Positions 35,064-44,600 of a stretch of 64,000 bases of DNA are shown here, piece after piece. The stretch covers positions 1-64,000 of the forward strand of contig USFB01000001.1 of assembly GCA_900553895.1 (NCBI GenBank), in the 5' to 3' direction. The DNA is from an uncultured bacterium. GTDB lineage: Bacteria; Cyanobacteriota; Vampirovibrionia; Gastranaerophilales; Gastranaerophilaceae. The position numbers and the translations under genes were made by a program. The stretch's first letter is position 1; the number at the start of each line of letters is the position of its first letter. The notes under the pieces are model-generated. The model did no database searches. It was not told where the DNA came from and was given only the letters and a program-made list of their open reading frames with translations.

Positions 35064-35883
35064 TTTTTTTATAGAAGACCATGTTAAAAACGCATTACAA
35101 GAAGATATCGGTTTTGGTGATATTACTACCGATTATCTTACAAATGAAGAAGACAGAATGTCTTGTGTACTTAATACAAGAGTAGACGGTATTTTCTGTG
35201 GAAAGAACGTATTTGAAATGGTATTCAAAGTTCTTTCACCTTCTATTAATATTAAATTCTATTTTAATGATGGTGATGAAATTAAAAAAGGTGATAAAAT
35301 TGCGGATATAGAAGGCCCTGCAAGATATATTTTAATGGGCGAAAGAACAGCTTTAAACTATACTCAAAGAATGAGCGGTATTGCAACTGAAACAAACAAA
35401 TACCAAAAAGCTGTTGGTGAATATAAAGCAAGAATAGTAGATACAAGAAAAACAACTCCCGGCTTTAGAGCTTTCGAAAAATATTCTGTAAAAACAGGTG
35501 GTGGAAGTCTGCACAGATTTAATCTTTCTGACTGCGCAATGATTAAGGATAATCATATTAAGTATGCAGGCTCTTTAACTAAGGCTGTTGAAAAATTACG
35601 CCAACATATTTCACATGCTCATAAGATTGAGGTTGAGTGTGATACAGTGGAACAAGTTAAAGAAGCTGTTAATTGTGGCGCAGATATCATTATGCTTGAT
35701 AATATGTCATTGGATATGATGAGAGAATGTGTAAAACTTATTGATGGCAAAGCTATTGTTGAAGCAAGCGGAAATGTTAATCTAAACACTGTTTATGATA
35801 TAGCTTCAACAGGTGTTGATATTATTTCTTCAAGTGCAATTGTAGCGAAAGCTCCAACGTTGGATTTAGGCTTAGATATGTAA
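35053..35883 (+). CDS. nadC: Nicotinate-nucleotide pyrophosphorylase (quinolinate phosphoribosyltransferase)
   Basis: The 276-aa enzyme converts quinolinate and PRPP to nicotinate mononucleotide. Signatures are EDIGFGDITTDYL, MGERTALNYTQRMSGIAT, DTRKTTPGFRAFEKYSVKTG, HRFNLSDCAMIKDNHI and VEASGNVNLNTV. The 11-nt overlap shows coupling to nadB, and together they form the core of a NAD biosynthesis operon. Confidence 0.96.
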   Translation: MLNNFFIEDHVKNALQEDIGFGDITTDYLTNEEDRMSCVLNTRVDGIFCGKNVFEMVFKVLSPSINIKFYFNDGDEIKKGDKIADIEGPARYILMGERTALNYTQRMSGIATETNKYQKAVGEYKARIVDTRKTTPGFRAFEKYSVKTGGGSLHRFNLSDCAMIKDNHIKYAGSLTKAVEKLRQHISHAHKIEVECDTVEQVKEAVNCGADIIMLDNMSLDMMRECVKLIDGKAIVEASGNVNLNTVYDIASTGVDIISSSAIVAKAPTLDLGLDM

Positions 35884-35908
35884 TATAACAAATATAATTT
35901 AAAATATT

Positions 35909-35940
35909 AAAAACGGTACATTATTTGATGTACCGTTTTT
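35909..35940. terminator. Bidirectional terminator
   Basis: AAAAACGGTACAT pairs with ATGTACCGTTTTT around a 6-nt loop. Runs of A and T flank both sides, so it can serve nadC (+) and the 74-aa gene (-). Confidence 0.85.
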
Positions 35941-35946
35941 AATTAT

Positions 35947-36171
35947 CTAATGATCAAATCTGTCTATTTCCATTTTTTCATGTTCAAGTTTGTGTTCTTC
36001 ACTATCCAATTTTCTCTGTTCACGATTAAGAAAATCTATTTGTTTTTTAATCTCATTTTCTTCTTTATGTAATTCATCTTCTTGTTTTCTTATATCATCT
36101 TCAGCTCTATTTGTACTTTTAAAATTAGTTCTTTTTATTTGTGGCGAGTAGATAATTGGTTGAATTCTCAT
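35947..36171 (-). CDS. Small FKS-tagged coiled-coil protein
   Basis: The 74-aa protein starts MRIQPIIYSPQIKRTNFKS, with F17-K18-S19. The rest (about residues 23-70) is a highly charged Glu/Lys helix with heptad spacing. The tag matches the style of the 625-aa and radical SAM proteins. AAGGAG precedes the ATG. The TAGCAAAAAATATTTTTA element lies 45 nt upstream. Function unknown. Confidence 0.7.
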   Translation of the reverse strand: MRIQPIIYSPQIKRTNFKSTNRAEDDIRKQEDELHKEENEIKKQIDFLNREQRKLDSEEHKLEHEKMEIDRFDH

Positions 36172-36215
36172 AATATAACTCCTTAGATTTTTATTTATAG
36201 TTAAATTAAAACATA

Positions 36216-36233
36216 TAAAAATATTTTTTGCTA
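36216..36233 (-). promoter_or_regulatory. TAGCAAAAAATATTTTTA leader element, copy 3
   Basis: On the minus strand the 18-nt sequence is identical to the copies at 12527 and 60088. It lies just after a CATAAAT box and ahead of the 74-aa FKS-tagged gene. Confidence 0.55.
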
Positions 36234-36255
36234 TTTATGTTAAAATTTATGTAAT

Positions 36256-36329
36256 CTCCTCGTAGCTCAGTCGGATAGAGTGTAAGTTTCCGAAACTTAA
36301 GGTCATGGGTTCGATTCCCATCGAGGAGG
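36256..36329 (+). tRNA. tRNA-Arg (anticodon CCG)
   Basis: A full cloverleaf is visible. The acceptor CTCCTCG pairs with CGAGGAG (7 bp). The D-arm is GCTC...GAGT, the anticodon stem TAAGT/ACTTA has loop TTCCGAA, and the T-arm is TGGGTTCGATTCCCA. The anticodon CCG reads CGG. CCA is not encoded. Confidence 0.95.
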
Positions 36330-36393
36330 TTTAATTTTTAGAATAATATGTTATACTTAATATGTACAGACAGAGGAATCATAGGATAGAACT

Positions 36394-38280
36394 GTGAGCT
36401 TTTTCGAAAGTTTCAAAAATTTTAAAAATAAGTTAGATAAAGTAGAATCAACGGTTTATTCCGGCTCCGATTCATTGCTTGAAGTTTATGAAAAAAATGC
36501 GAAACTTGAAGCGGAAATTGTTGCCAGGACGAAAGAGCTTGATAGAGCTAATCGTCAAATGCTTACATTGCAGCACATTTGGGAAATGATGAACTCTTCA
36601 AAGCCTCTTTCTAGTGTTTTGAATGCAATAGTAAATAGTTTACAGGGTGAACTGGGTTATTTATATAGTTTTATAGTAAAAGAACGAAATGACAATGACG
36701 GAAGATATTTACAAATTGTTGCATCTTCTCGTGATGATATGGGTACAAAATTTAGTAAATATTTTAATTGTGATTTAAGCGAATATAGAATGTATTTTCC
36801 TGAGTTCGATGAAGTTAAAAATTCTATAAAAAATAATCAAATATACCAGTCAAAGGATCTTGTGAAATTAATCTCTGGTTTTATTCCTGATATCGATAAT
36901 AATAAGGTTGCTAATTTTTTAAAAGAAGCTAAAATGAAATCATATATTTTAGTTCCCCTTTTATCTAAACACACTCACTTTGGTTCACTTATTGTGTTTT
37001 CTTCAAGAGAAAATATTAGTAATAGTGAATTGAATTTCTTAGGACTTTTTGCCAAACAGATAGAACTTGCTATTACGATTGCGGATTTGTTCCAAGCAGT
37101 GAAAGAACAAGCTATAACTGATGGTATGACAGGGTTATACAACAGACGTTATTTCGAAGAATACATAAAAAAAGAGGCTATTCGTGCAATGCGTCAAAAC
37201 CAAAAATTTACCGTCATCGGCTTGGATTTAGACCATTTGAAACAAATTAATGACACTTATGGTCACAATTATGGTGATATAGCGATAAAAACTATTGCTG
37301 AAGTTTTGAAAAGTAACGCACGTTCAATTGATATCGCAGCAAGAATGGGCGGTGAAGAATTTAACTTAATACTTCCCGGTGTTGATATAGAAGGCGGATG
37401 TATCGCCGCCGAGCGTATCAGAAAAGCTATAGAAGCCGTTGAACTGGAAAAAATCGGTCATATTACGGCAAGTTTAGGTGTCGCAACATATCCTGACCAA
37501 TCAGACGATTTGGAAGAACTGCTTGAACTTACTGATCAAGCGATGTATGAATCAAAACGTAATGGCAGAAACCGTGTAACAATTGCTAAACCATCTTATG
37601 AAACATCTTGGCAAGAAGTTGCTGTTAATACATTTGTTGATATTTTATCTAAACACAGAATTCCGATGGATGCGGTAACTTCAAGACTATTAACTGAAAA
37701 ACTCATGGATATGAATAATGACAGGCTCTATCAGGTTGCTGATACTCTTGTGCAGTCTTATAACCCGGAACACAAATTGGGTGGAATGAAACAAAAAGTA
37801 GAGCTTGCTACAATGCTTGCCAAACGCTTTGATTTATCTAAAGAAGCTATCGATAAGCTTAAAATCGCAATTCTATTATATGATATCGGTAATACAATGT
37901 TGCCGAAAGAACTCCTTAACAAGCGTGAACCGTTGAGTGAAGAAGATAAAAGTTCTATTAAGCAGCACCCTGTTATTGCAGCAAGAGAGATTTTGAAGCC
38001 GATTTCAAACATTGTTGACATTATTCCGATAATTGAAAAACACCATGAAAATTGGAACGGCACCGGCTATCCCGGAAAAATTTCCGGTGATGAAATCCCG
38101 ATAGAATCTCAAATAATTTTAATTATTGATTCATATTTTGCATTAATGGAAAAACGTCCGTACAGAGATGCTTTAAGCTCTGATGAGGCGATTAAAACAA
38201 TTCAAGATGAGATTAATAAAAAATGGAATTCAAAATTGGCTGAAGAGTTTATATCATTAATCAAATCAGATTTTGAATAA
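36394..38280 (+). CDS. GAF-like/GGDEF/HD-GYP-like signalling protein
   Basis: The 628-aa cytosolic protein has an N-terminal coiled coil (about residues 20-65) and a GAF-like sensor (about 70-230). A GGDEF domain covers about 238-400, with intact GGEEF at 319-323 and DLDHLKQINDTYGH; it should make cyclic di-GMP. The C-terminal HD-GYP-like domain (about 430-628) keeps HHENWNGTGYP (550-560). Its HD motif is instead Y496-D497 (LLYDIGN), so one metal ligand is lost and phosphodiesterase activity is doubtful. The start is GTG 36394 with AGGAT 8-9 nt upstream. tRNA-Arg lies just before. Confidence 0.88.
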   Translation: MSFFESFKNFKNKLDKVESTVYSGSDSLLEVYEKNAKLEAEIVARTKELDRANRQMLTLQHIWEMMNSSKPLSSVLNAIVNSLQGELGYLYSFIVKERNDNDGRYLQIVASSRDDMGTKFSKYFNCDLSEYRMYFPEFDEVKNSIKNNQIYQSKDLVKLISGFIPDIDNNKVANFLKEAKMKSYILVPLLSKHTHFGSLIVFSSRENISNSELNFLGLFAKQIELAITIADLFQAVKEQAITDGMTGLYNRRYFEEYIKKEAIRAMRQNQKFTVIGLDLDHLKQINDTYGHNYGDIAIKTIAEVLKSNARSIDIAARMGGEEFNLILPGVDIEGGCIAAERIRKAIEAVELEKIGHITASLGVATYPDQSDDLEELLELTDQAMYESKRNGRNRVTIAKPSYETSWQEVAVNTFVDILSKHRIPMDAVTSRLLTEKLMDMNNDRLYQVADTLVQSYNPEHKLGGMKQKVELATMLAKRFDLSKEAIDKLKIAILLYDIGNTMLPKELLNKREPLSEEDKSSIKQHPVIAAREILKPISNIVDIIPIIEKHHENWNGTGYPGKISGDEIPIESQIILIIDSYFALMEKRPYRDALSSDEAIKTIQDEINKKWNSKLAEEFISLIKSDFE

Positions 38281-38287
38281 GTTGTTA

Positions 38288-39394
38288 TTAAAACAACTCT
38301 CTTGTTTTGCGTCGAATTTCTTCGTCTATAGCAAAAATTTCATCAATATCAGGTGATTTAACAATTTTATGTTGAGTCATCATTTTTTCAACTGAATCAA
38401 TAATATCGAATAATTTAATTTGACCTTTTAAAAAAGCAAAAACAGCTTCTTCATTGGAAGCATTCAAACAAACTGTCGCAGAACCTCCAACTCTGCCTGC
38501 ATTATATGCCAATTTAAGAGCCTTAAATTTGTCCCAATCAGGCTCTTCGAAATCCAAGCGTGCAATTTCTGCAAAACTGAAGCTTTTTGATTTGATACCT
38601 TCGTATCTTTCAGGGAAAGTAATTGCGTATTGTATAGGAATATGCATACTCGGCAAACCTAATTGTGCAATTACACTTCCATCAACATATTCTATTGCAG
38701 AGTGCACAATACTTTGAGGGTGAACTACAACTTTAATATCGTCATAATTCATATTAAACAAATGGTGAGCTTCGATAACTTCTAAGCCTTTATTCATTAA
38801 CGTTGCACTATCCACGGTAATCTTGCGTCCCATATTCCAGCGAGGGTGCGCTAAAGCTTGCTCTACTGTCGCATTTTTCATATCTTCAACAGTTTTCTTT
38901 AAAAATGGTCCACCGGAAGCTGTAATTATTAGCTTATCAACTTGTGCAATATCCTTTATACATTGATGAATTGCGCAGTGTTCACTATCTACCGGAACTA
39001 TTTTGACGCCTTTTTCTTTCGCTAAAGGCATTACAATATCACCAGCCATAACTAATGTTTCCTTATTAGCTAAAGCGATGTCTATACCGTTATTAATTGC
39101 TGTAATAGTAGGCTTTAGACCAATTCTCCCGGAAACGGCCACTAAAATGATATCATTTTCTTTGTTAGAGCAAATTTCATCCATGCTTAAAGGTTTTGCA
39201 CCTTCTATTTCGTTTATTTTCTCTGCATAAGCATATTTAGGTTTAAATTTTTTAATTTGTTCATTTAAAAGCTCTGTATTAGAACCCGCAGTTAAAGCAA
39301 TTATTTCAAACTTATCTTGAAGTTTTTCAATTACCTCAAGTGCTTGTCTGCCGATAGAACCTGTTGAACCCAATATACTTATTTTCTTTTTCAT
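38288..39394 (-). CDS. dxr: 1-deoxy-D-xylulose 5-phosphate reductoisomerase
   Basis: The 368-aa NADPH enzyme makes 2-C-methyl-D-erythritol 4-phosphate in the MEP isoprenoid pathway. Signatures are ILGSTGSIGRQALEVIEK, ALANKETLVMAG, VDSEHCAIHQC (metal-binding acidic residues), ASGGPFLKK and NMGRKITVDSATLMNKGLEV. Length is slightly short of 390-400 aa but the domains are complete. It follows the rfbD-like gene by 1 nt, in the same direction. Confidence 0.96.
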   Translation of the reverse strand: MKKKISILGSTGSIGRQALEVIEKLQDKFEIIALTAGSNTELLNEQIKKFKPKYAYAEKINEIEGAKPLSMDEICSNKENDIILVAVSGRIGLKPTITAINNGIDIALANKETLVMAGDIVMPLAKEKGVKIVPVDSEHCAIHQCIKDIAQVDKLIITASGGPFLKKTVEDMKNATVEQALAHPRWNMGRKITVDSATLMNKGLEVIEAHHLFNMNYDDIKVVVHPQSIVHSAIEYVDGSVIAQLGLPSMHIPIQYAITFPERYEGIKSKSFSFAEIARLDFEEPDWDKFKALKLAYNAGRVGGSATVCLNASNEEAVFAFLKGQIKLFDIIDSVEKMMTQHKIVKSPDIDEIFAIDEEIRRKTRELF

Positions 39395-39395
39395 A

Positions 39396-40220
39396 TTATT
39401 CCTCTATTCTCAAATCTAAATAGTCATGGAGTGCATCTTTCCAAAATCTACAAACTTTATTATTCTCCATAACACTGTAATGGGGACGTTTTGCAGGTCT
39501 GGGGAACTCGGAAGTTGCGCATGGTTGCAGATTAACTTCCAACCCTAAATAATCAAATATTTCTTTTGCAAAACCATACCAGCTGGTTGAACCTGAACCA
39601 CAAACGTGGTATGTTCCATAATTTTCTGTTTGTAAAAGCCCTGTAATAGCTGTTGCCAGTTCAACTGTCCAAGTCGGACAACCAATTTGATCATCTACAA
39701 CTTTTAGGACATCTTTATCTTTTAAAGAAATCATCGTTTCTACAAAATTCTTACCATGGTGACCATAAAGCCAACTGGTTCTTGTAATGAAATATTTGTT
39801 ACAGAATTTTTTGATTATTTCTTCGCCTTGATATTTTGTAAAACCATAATTGTTAATTGGGCTTGGCGTATCAGTTGTCAAATATGGGGTTTGTTTTTCT
39901 CCGTTAAAAACATAATCTGTTGAGATATAAAGTATTGGGATATCAAGCTTAGCACATGCTTTAGTAATATATTCAGTACCAGTAACATTAATTTTTGTAG
40001 CAGTTTCAATATCTTCTTCCGCTTTATCAACATTGGTATACGCTGCACAATGTACAACATAATCAGGCTGAGTTTCCTCAAAAACTTTTTTTATCATCAA
40101 TTCATTTGTGATATCAAGAGTATCACAATCTGTTTCTATTACCTCAAAGCTATAATCTTCTAAAATAGGACACAAATCCTGCCCAAGCATTCCCTTTGCA
40201 CCGGTTACAAGAACTTTCAT
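39396..40220 (-). CDS. rfbD: dTDP-4-dehydrorhamnose reductase (RfbD family)
   Basis: The 274-aa short-chain dehydrogenase completes dTDP-L-rhamnose synthesis for surface polysaccharide. Signatures are the NADPH loop VTGAKGMLGQDL, VVHCAAYTNVDKAEED, STDYVFNGEKQTPY and the catalytic YGFTK (Y-x3-K), with RTSWLYG. rfbA, B and C are not adjacent, so the exact sugar is inferred from family only. Confidence 0.88.
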   Translation of the reverse strand: MKVLVTGAKGMLGQDLCPILEDYSFEVIETDCDTLDITNELMIKKVFEETQPDYVVHCAAYTNVDKAEEDIETATKINVTGTEYITKACAKLDIPILYISTDYVFNGEKQTPYLTTDTPSPINNYGFTKYQGEEIIKKFCNKYFITRTSWLYGHHGKNFVETMISLKDKDVLKVVDDQIGCPTWTVELATAITGLLQTENYGTYHVCGSGSTSWYGFAKEIFDYLGLEVNLQPCATSEFPRPAKRPHYSVMENNKVCRFWKDALHDYLDLRIEE

Positions 40221-40398
40221 TATTACTCCTCTTAATTTTATATGAAAATTTTAGCATGAATATATTTGTAATTAAAGATTGTTTTTTAAATTATAAAAAT
40301 TGAAATACTTCAGAAAATACCCTCTCTGAGGAAGAGAGTAAAGGTGAAAAAATTGCAAAAAGCTTGTGTTTAACTTCGAAAATTAAGCAATAAAAAAT

Positions 40399-40471
40399 TG
40401 CGCTTGGCGCGATTCGAACGCGCGACCTATCCCTTAAAAGGGGAGTGCTCTACCTGCTGAGCTACAAGCGC
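40399..40471 (-). tRNA. tRNA-Lys (anticodon TTT)
   Basis: On the minus strand the acceptor GCGCTTG pairs with CAAGCGC. The D-arm is GCTC/GAGC, the anticodon loop CTTTTAA gives TTT, and the T-arm is GCGCG-TTCGAAT-CGCGC. The first base pair of the anticodon stem is a C-T mismatch. CCA is not encoded; the discriminator is A. Confidence 0.93.
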
Positions 40472-40554
40472 AAATTTTATAAAAATTTGTAAAACTATTT
40501 ATTTATCAAAACCTTTTATACTTCGGCTGTGGACTAACCACAAGATTTATAATA

Positions 40555-41574
40555 TCAGGAACAAAATTCACTGTCAAGAGTTTTATTTGAGATTTCTTTA
40601 ATAATTTCTTTTATTTCGTCTGAAACGTCTGTGTCTTCTGAAATATTAGCTCTTACGAGTTTTGCAAATTCTGCCTTTTTAAATGCATGCAACCCTTTTG
40701 TTTTAAAAATATTCTCCAAATTTTTTACCTCTGGAACGCCTTCGACTAAATCCGATTCACAAATTGAGTTAAAATTTTCAAGGTGTTTGTTTATAGTTTT
40801 TATAATTAGTGATTTTGGAAGTAAATCTTCAAATTCCCCACATGATACTAAGTGAATTTTATCACATGCCCTTAATTTAGGCTTAATTTGCTTAATATTT
40901 TCTTCTGCATCTTTGTCTAAAAGTAAGAAAATAGGTAGTCTTAGCTCTTCCGACAGCCTATAATACATTTTTACAACTTGGCTTTTTCCGCCTGCAGGAA
41001 TTACTTGTATCCCCTTTTGATAAAAATCATGTCCTAAGAATTTTGAAAAAGCTGGCAGTAATATTTCTTCTGTTAAACCTTCAACTAATAAAACTTTTTC
41101 AATAGGAAACTTCAGATAATGTTCTTCACGCATGGTTTTTAAATCTGTACTTTCAGATAATGATTTTAACCAACGTAAATTTACCACACAACTTTCATCA
41201 ATCAAGTTTATTGCATCAATATAATTAATATCATTATTTAATAGAATTTGCGTTTGTTCATCATTATTAAAAATAGAATTTTCATATTCTGCCAATTTTG
41301 CATTAATAGAATTTATTCCTTCTCCACGTGGAAGTGTTAAGTTAGAGGTTTTTAATATATCGGTAATAGAACTGTTTAAAACTTGCACAGCTAAATCGCA
41401 AATCTTCTTATAGTCTGTATTTTCAAGTTCAATACGCTTAAATTTCGGTTCGATAACATTCCCTAAAATTATATCAAAAAACACGCGTAAATACTTTTCT
41501 TTAGTAGGTTTAAAACGTGTCAATCTGTCTAACGATATTAGAATTTGTTCTTTAGTAAGAGCTTTATACTTCAT
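40555..41574 (-). CDS. Stand-alone TOPRIM-domain protein (OLD-like)
   Basis: The 339-aa protein has a helical N-terminal half without a Walker motif, followed by a TOPRIM domain from about residue 158. VLLVEGLTEEILLPAF carries the catalytic Glu (E165). PIFLLLDKDAEENI carries the D-x-D pair (D220, D222), and GEFEDLLP lies after it. This is the order seen in the C-terminal nuclease half of OLD/overcoming-lysogenization proteins, but the ABC-ATPase half is absent. It is divergent from the ArnT-like gene and single in its transcript. A DNA-repair or defence nuclease is possible. Confidence 0.7.
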   Translation of the reverse strand: MKYKALTKEQILISLDRLTRFKPTKEKYLRVFFDIILGNVIEPKFKRIELENTDYKKICDLAVQVLNSSITDILKTSNLTLPRGEGINSINAKLAEYENSIFNNDEQTQILLNNDINYIDAINLIDESCVVNLRWLKSLSESTDLKTMREEHYLKFPIEKVLLVEGLTEEILLPAFSKFLGHDFYQKGIQVIPAGGKSQVVKMYYRLSEELRLPIFLLLDKDAEENIKQIKPKLRACDKIHLVSCGEFEDLLPKSLIIKTINKHLENFNSICESDLVEGVPEVKNLENIFKTKGLHAFKKAEFAKLVRANISEDTDVSDEIKEIIKEISNKTLDSEFCS

Positions 41575-41695
41575 GAATTTCCTTTATAAAACTATTTTAT
41601 TATTTTTTTTATAAAAATTCAATAAAAGTTTTAACTATTACATCGAGTACGAATTATTTTATGATAAAATAAAGGAAATATAAGGGAGAGGTTGT

Positions 41696-43348
41696 ATGTC
41701 AAAGATTAAGAATTTTGTATTAAAACATCAAGAATTGTTGACTATTCTTGGTTTGGGTGTTTTATTTTATTTCATATTTTTTCACAATATTTGGGCCTAT
41801 GCTTTAATGGATGTAGATGAATCAAGATATGTTTCAATGTCAAAAGACATGTTCAATACAAAGGATTTTTTGACGCTATATCTTAATAATGAATTTTTCT
41901 TTGAAAAGCCTCCTCTTTATTTTTGGGGTGAATGTTTATCATTTGCAATATTCGGTAAAATAACTGAATTTACTGCACGTTTTCCGGTTGCTTTATACGG
42001 AACATTGTGCGGTTTCTTAACATATTTTGTGGGACGAAAAATCGTTTCCAGAACGTATGGTGTAGTATCAGCATTAATTCTATCTACATCTTTAGAATTT
42101 TTAATTCTTTCAAAATTCGCAATTCTTGATATCGTCGTTGCGACTTGCGTTTGGTTTTCATTATGTTTTGGAATGTTAACAACTTTTTGCGAAGAAAAAA
42201 ATAAAAAATATTTTTGGTGGTTATTTTACATTTTTTCAGGCTTAGCTGTTATGGCTAAAGGAATTCCAGGTTTTGTAGTGCCATTTGGTTCAATGTTCTT
42301 TATCTCAATTTTTTCTAAAAAGTTTAAAGAAATCTTCAAACCTCAATATTTTTTAGTGGGTTTTGTTTTATTTTTCTTAATAACACTTCCTTGGCACATT
42401 GTCATGCTAAAAATACATGACCCTTTATTTTTCCAAGAATATGTAATAAAACATCATATAGCAAGATTTTTGGGCTCAAGTGAATTGGGACGTCAACAAC
42501 CGTTCTATTTTTACTTCTTAACTATTCTTTGGGGCTTCTTCCCTTGGATTATTTCAAGTTTAGTTGTATTAATCAGAAAATGTATTAAACGTGATTTTGT
42601 CTTCAAAGATTTAAATGATGCACAAAGATTTTTGGCTTACAACGGAATAATCGCAGTATTTACACTATTATTTTTCTCATCATCAAAAACAAAGCTAATC
42701 ACATATATTTTGCCTATTTATCCTGCATTGGCTTGTTTAGGCGGCTATATTTGGACTAAATATATTGAAAAAGGTGAATACAGCAGATTTATTAATAAAA
42801 CCGTATATATATTAGGTGGAATATTCATTTTGGCATCAATTGTTGCAATATTCACACCGTTGTTTTTGCCTGCTCAATTGGTTCAAGATATAGCAAGTGC
42901 AAAACCATTATGTATAACGCTTTTATTTGCATCAGGTTTGGCTTCAATTTTATTTGCTAAACGCGGAAGATATTTAGGTGTATTTTTTACATACGTTTTA
43001 CTTATGCTAGTTTTATCAGCATTTGGAACTGAAAAATTCTTTAAAATAGATTATAAATTCGGTCAGGATGATTTGCTAAAATACGCTCAAATTGCTAAAA
43101 GCGAAAACAAGACTTTAACTTGTTACAGATTTACTCATAAGTATTCCTTGATTTATTACGGTGGAAAACCTGTTGAATACGGGAAAGACTTCACCCCTGC
43201 TGATTTAAAAACAGTGTTAGAAAAAACTGATAACCTTGTAATCATTCCTCATAAGGCGTTTGATGAAGAGGTTGAAAGTCTTGATTATAATGTAATAGAG
43301 GATGGTAGGAAGTATATGTTGGTTGAGGGTAAACATGAACATCATTAA
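41696..43348 (+). CDS. ArnT/PMT-family membrane glycosyltransferase
   Basis: The 550-aa multi-pass protein has the first periplasmic loop signature of GT39/GT83 enzymes: MDVDESRYVSMSKDMF (catalytic Asp-Glu-x-x-Y), then FFEKPPLYFWGECLSFAIFG. About 11-12 membrane helices follow, with KGIPGFVVPFG and PWHIVMLK. Such enzymes transfer a sugar from a polyprenyl carrier to lipid A or to protein. It overlaps waaA by 14 nt, which favours an LPS role. The exact donor (for example aminoarabinose) cannot be told. Confidence 0.85.
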   Translation: MSKIKNFVLKHQELLTILGLGVLFYFIFFHNIWAYALMDVDESRYVSMSKDMFNTKDFLTLYLNNEFFFEKPPLYFWGECLSFAIFGKITEFTARFPVALYGTLCGFLTYFVGRKIVSRTYGVVSALILSTSLEFLILSKFAILDIVVATCVWFSLCFGMLTTFCEEKNKKYFWWLFYIFSGLAVMAKGIPGFVVPFGSMFFISIFSKKFKEIFKPQYFLVGFVLFFLITLPWHIVMLKIHDPLFFQEYVIKHHIARFLGSSELGRQQPFYFYFLTILWGFFPWIISSLVVLIRKCIKRDFVFKDLNDAQRFLAYNGIIAVFTLLFFSSSKTKLITYILPIYPALACLGGYIWTKYIEKGEYSRFINKTVYILGGIFILASIVAIFTPLFLPAQLVQDIASAKPLCITLLFASGLASILFAKRGRYLGVFFTYVLLMLVLSAFGTEKFFKIDYKFGQDDLLKYAQIAKSENKTLTCYRFTHKYSLIYYGGKPVEYGKDFTPADLKTVLEKTDNLVIIPHKAFDEEVESLDYNVIEDGRKYMLVEGKHEHH

Positions 43349-44561
43349 TGTAACAAGTGAATTAATATTCAGACTTATAAAACCGCTATTAAAGCTTTTG
43401 CATACAAAAGCAGGCTATTCTGATGAAGCTTTTAATCGAAAGCTCGGAGATTTTGAAGCGCCAAATTTCGTAAATGAGCGCGTTATAATGTTTCATGGAG
43501 TTTCTGTTGGTGAAATTAATGCCATTGAAAAACTTATTAAAGCAACTAGAAAAGCATTACCTGACGCAAAAATCGTTGTTACGACAGGAACAAACACCGG
43601 ACAGGAAATTGCTCATAAAAAACTCGACGATGTTACGGATTTTATTACATATTTCCCTTTTGATACTCCAAGTTGTGTGAATAAGTTTTTAGATAAAATC
43701 AAGCCTACTGAAATTTTGATGGCAGAAACAGAAATTTGGCCAAATTTTGGCGGATTTTGTAAAAATCGTGAAATAAAATTATATATTATAAACGGACGAA
43801 TTTCAGACAGAACTTTTAATTCTTATAAAAAATTGAAATTTTTCTTTAAACCTTTGCTACAAAACTATACGGGCATTTTTACGCAGTCAACGGAGGACTT
43901 AAATAAGTTTTTATCTCTGGGTGCTAATATTGATACAACAAAACGAATGAATAATTTAAAATTTGATATTACTCCTCCTAATGTCGATTTTGAATTTGAA
44001 AAGGGCGGAAGAGTATTTTTAGCTGCTTCTACACATTCAGGCGAAGATAAAATTGTTTTTGATACTTACAAAAAATTAAAAGCAAAACATGCAGATTTAA
44101 AATTTATTATTGCACCAAGACATTTAACAAGATTAGATGAAGTAAAATCAATTGTTCAAAATTATTGTTTACGCTCTCAAAATGGTAGTTTAACTAAGAA
44201 TGACGTAATGATATTAGACTCCATGGGCGAACTAGGAAAAATGTTTGCTTTTGCAGATGTCGCATTTATTGGCGGAAGTTTCAATAAAACAGGTGGACAT
44301 AATCCTCTTGAAGCGACAATTTTTGGCAAACCTGTTATTTCAGGGCCATCAATCAATAATTTTAAAGATATTTATGCCATTATTCAGAATGCAAATGCAG
44401 GTTTTGTTGTAAAAACTGAAGATGAATTGTTTAATATCGCTGACAAATTGTTTAGTGACAGCGCGTTTTACCAAACAACAGCAGAAGCAGGCAAAAAAGT
44501 TTTTGAAGAACAACAGGGAGCTTTAGAATTTGTTCTTAATGTATTAAAACAAGAAACTTAA
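43335..44561 (+). CDS. waaA: 3-deoxy-D-manno-octulosonic-acid (Kdo) transferase
   Basis: The 408-aa enzyme adds Kdo to lipid IVA. The N-terminal GT30 signatures are MFHGVSVGEINAIEKLIKA, VTTGTNTGQEIA, TYFPFDTPS and AETEIWPNFG. The C-terminal half has FLAASTHSGEDKIVFDTY, APRHLTRLDEV and GGSFNKTGGHNPLEATIFGK. GAGGG lies 5 nt before ATG 43335, so the longer frame from 43302 is rejected. Presence of Kdo transferase shows an LPS-type outer membrane. Confidence 0.94.
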   Translation: MNIINVTSELIFRLIKPLLKLLHTKAGYSDEAFNRKLGDFEAPNFVNERVIMFHGVSVGEINAIEKLIKATRKALPDAKIVVTTGTNTGQEIAHKKLDDVTDFITYFPFDTPSCVNKFLDKIKPTEILMAETEIWPNFGGFCKNREIKLYIINGRISDRTFNSYKKLKFFFKPLLQNYTGIFTQSTEDLNKFLSLGANIDTTKRMNNLKFDITPPNVDFEFEKGGRVFLAASTHSGEDKIVFDTYKKLKAKHADLKFIIAPRHLTRLDEVKSIVQNYCLRSQNGSLTKNDVMILDSMGELGKMFAFADVAFIGGSFNKTGGHNPLEATIFGKPVISGPSINNFKDIYAIIQNANAGFVVKTEDELFNIADKLFSDSAFYQTTAEAGKKVFEEQQGALEFVLNVLKQET

Positions 44562-44600
44562 TTACTGGCTTCCTCTCAAATTCTTTTGTAGGAGCTTAAA

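Noticed and set aside
39918..39936. ATACTTTATATCT-like word inside the rfbD-like gene
   Set aside because: It resembles the shared promoter box but lies in coding sequence, lacks GTGAAATT at N14, and has no gene behind it.
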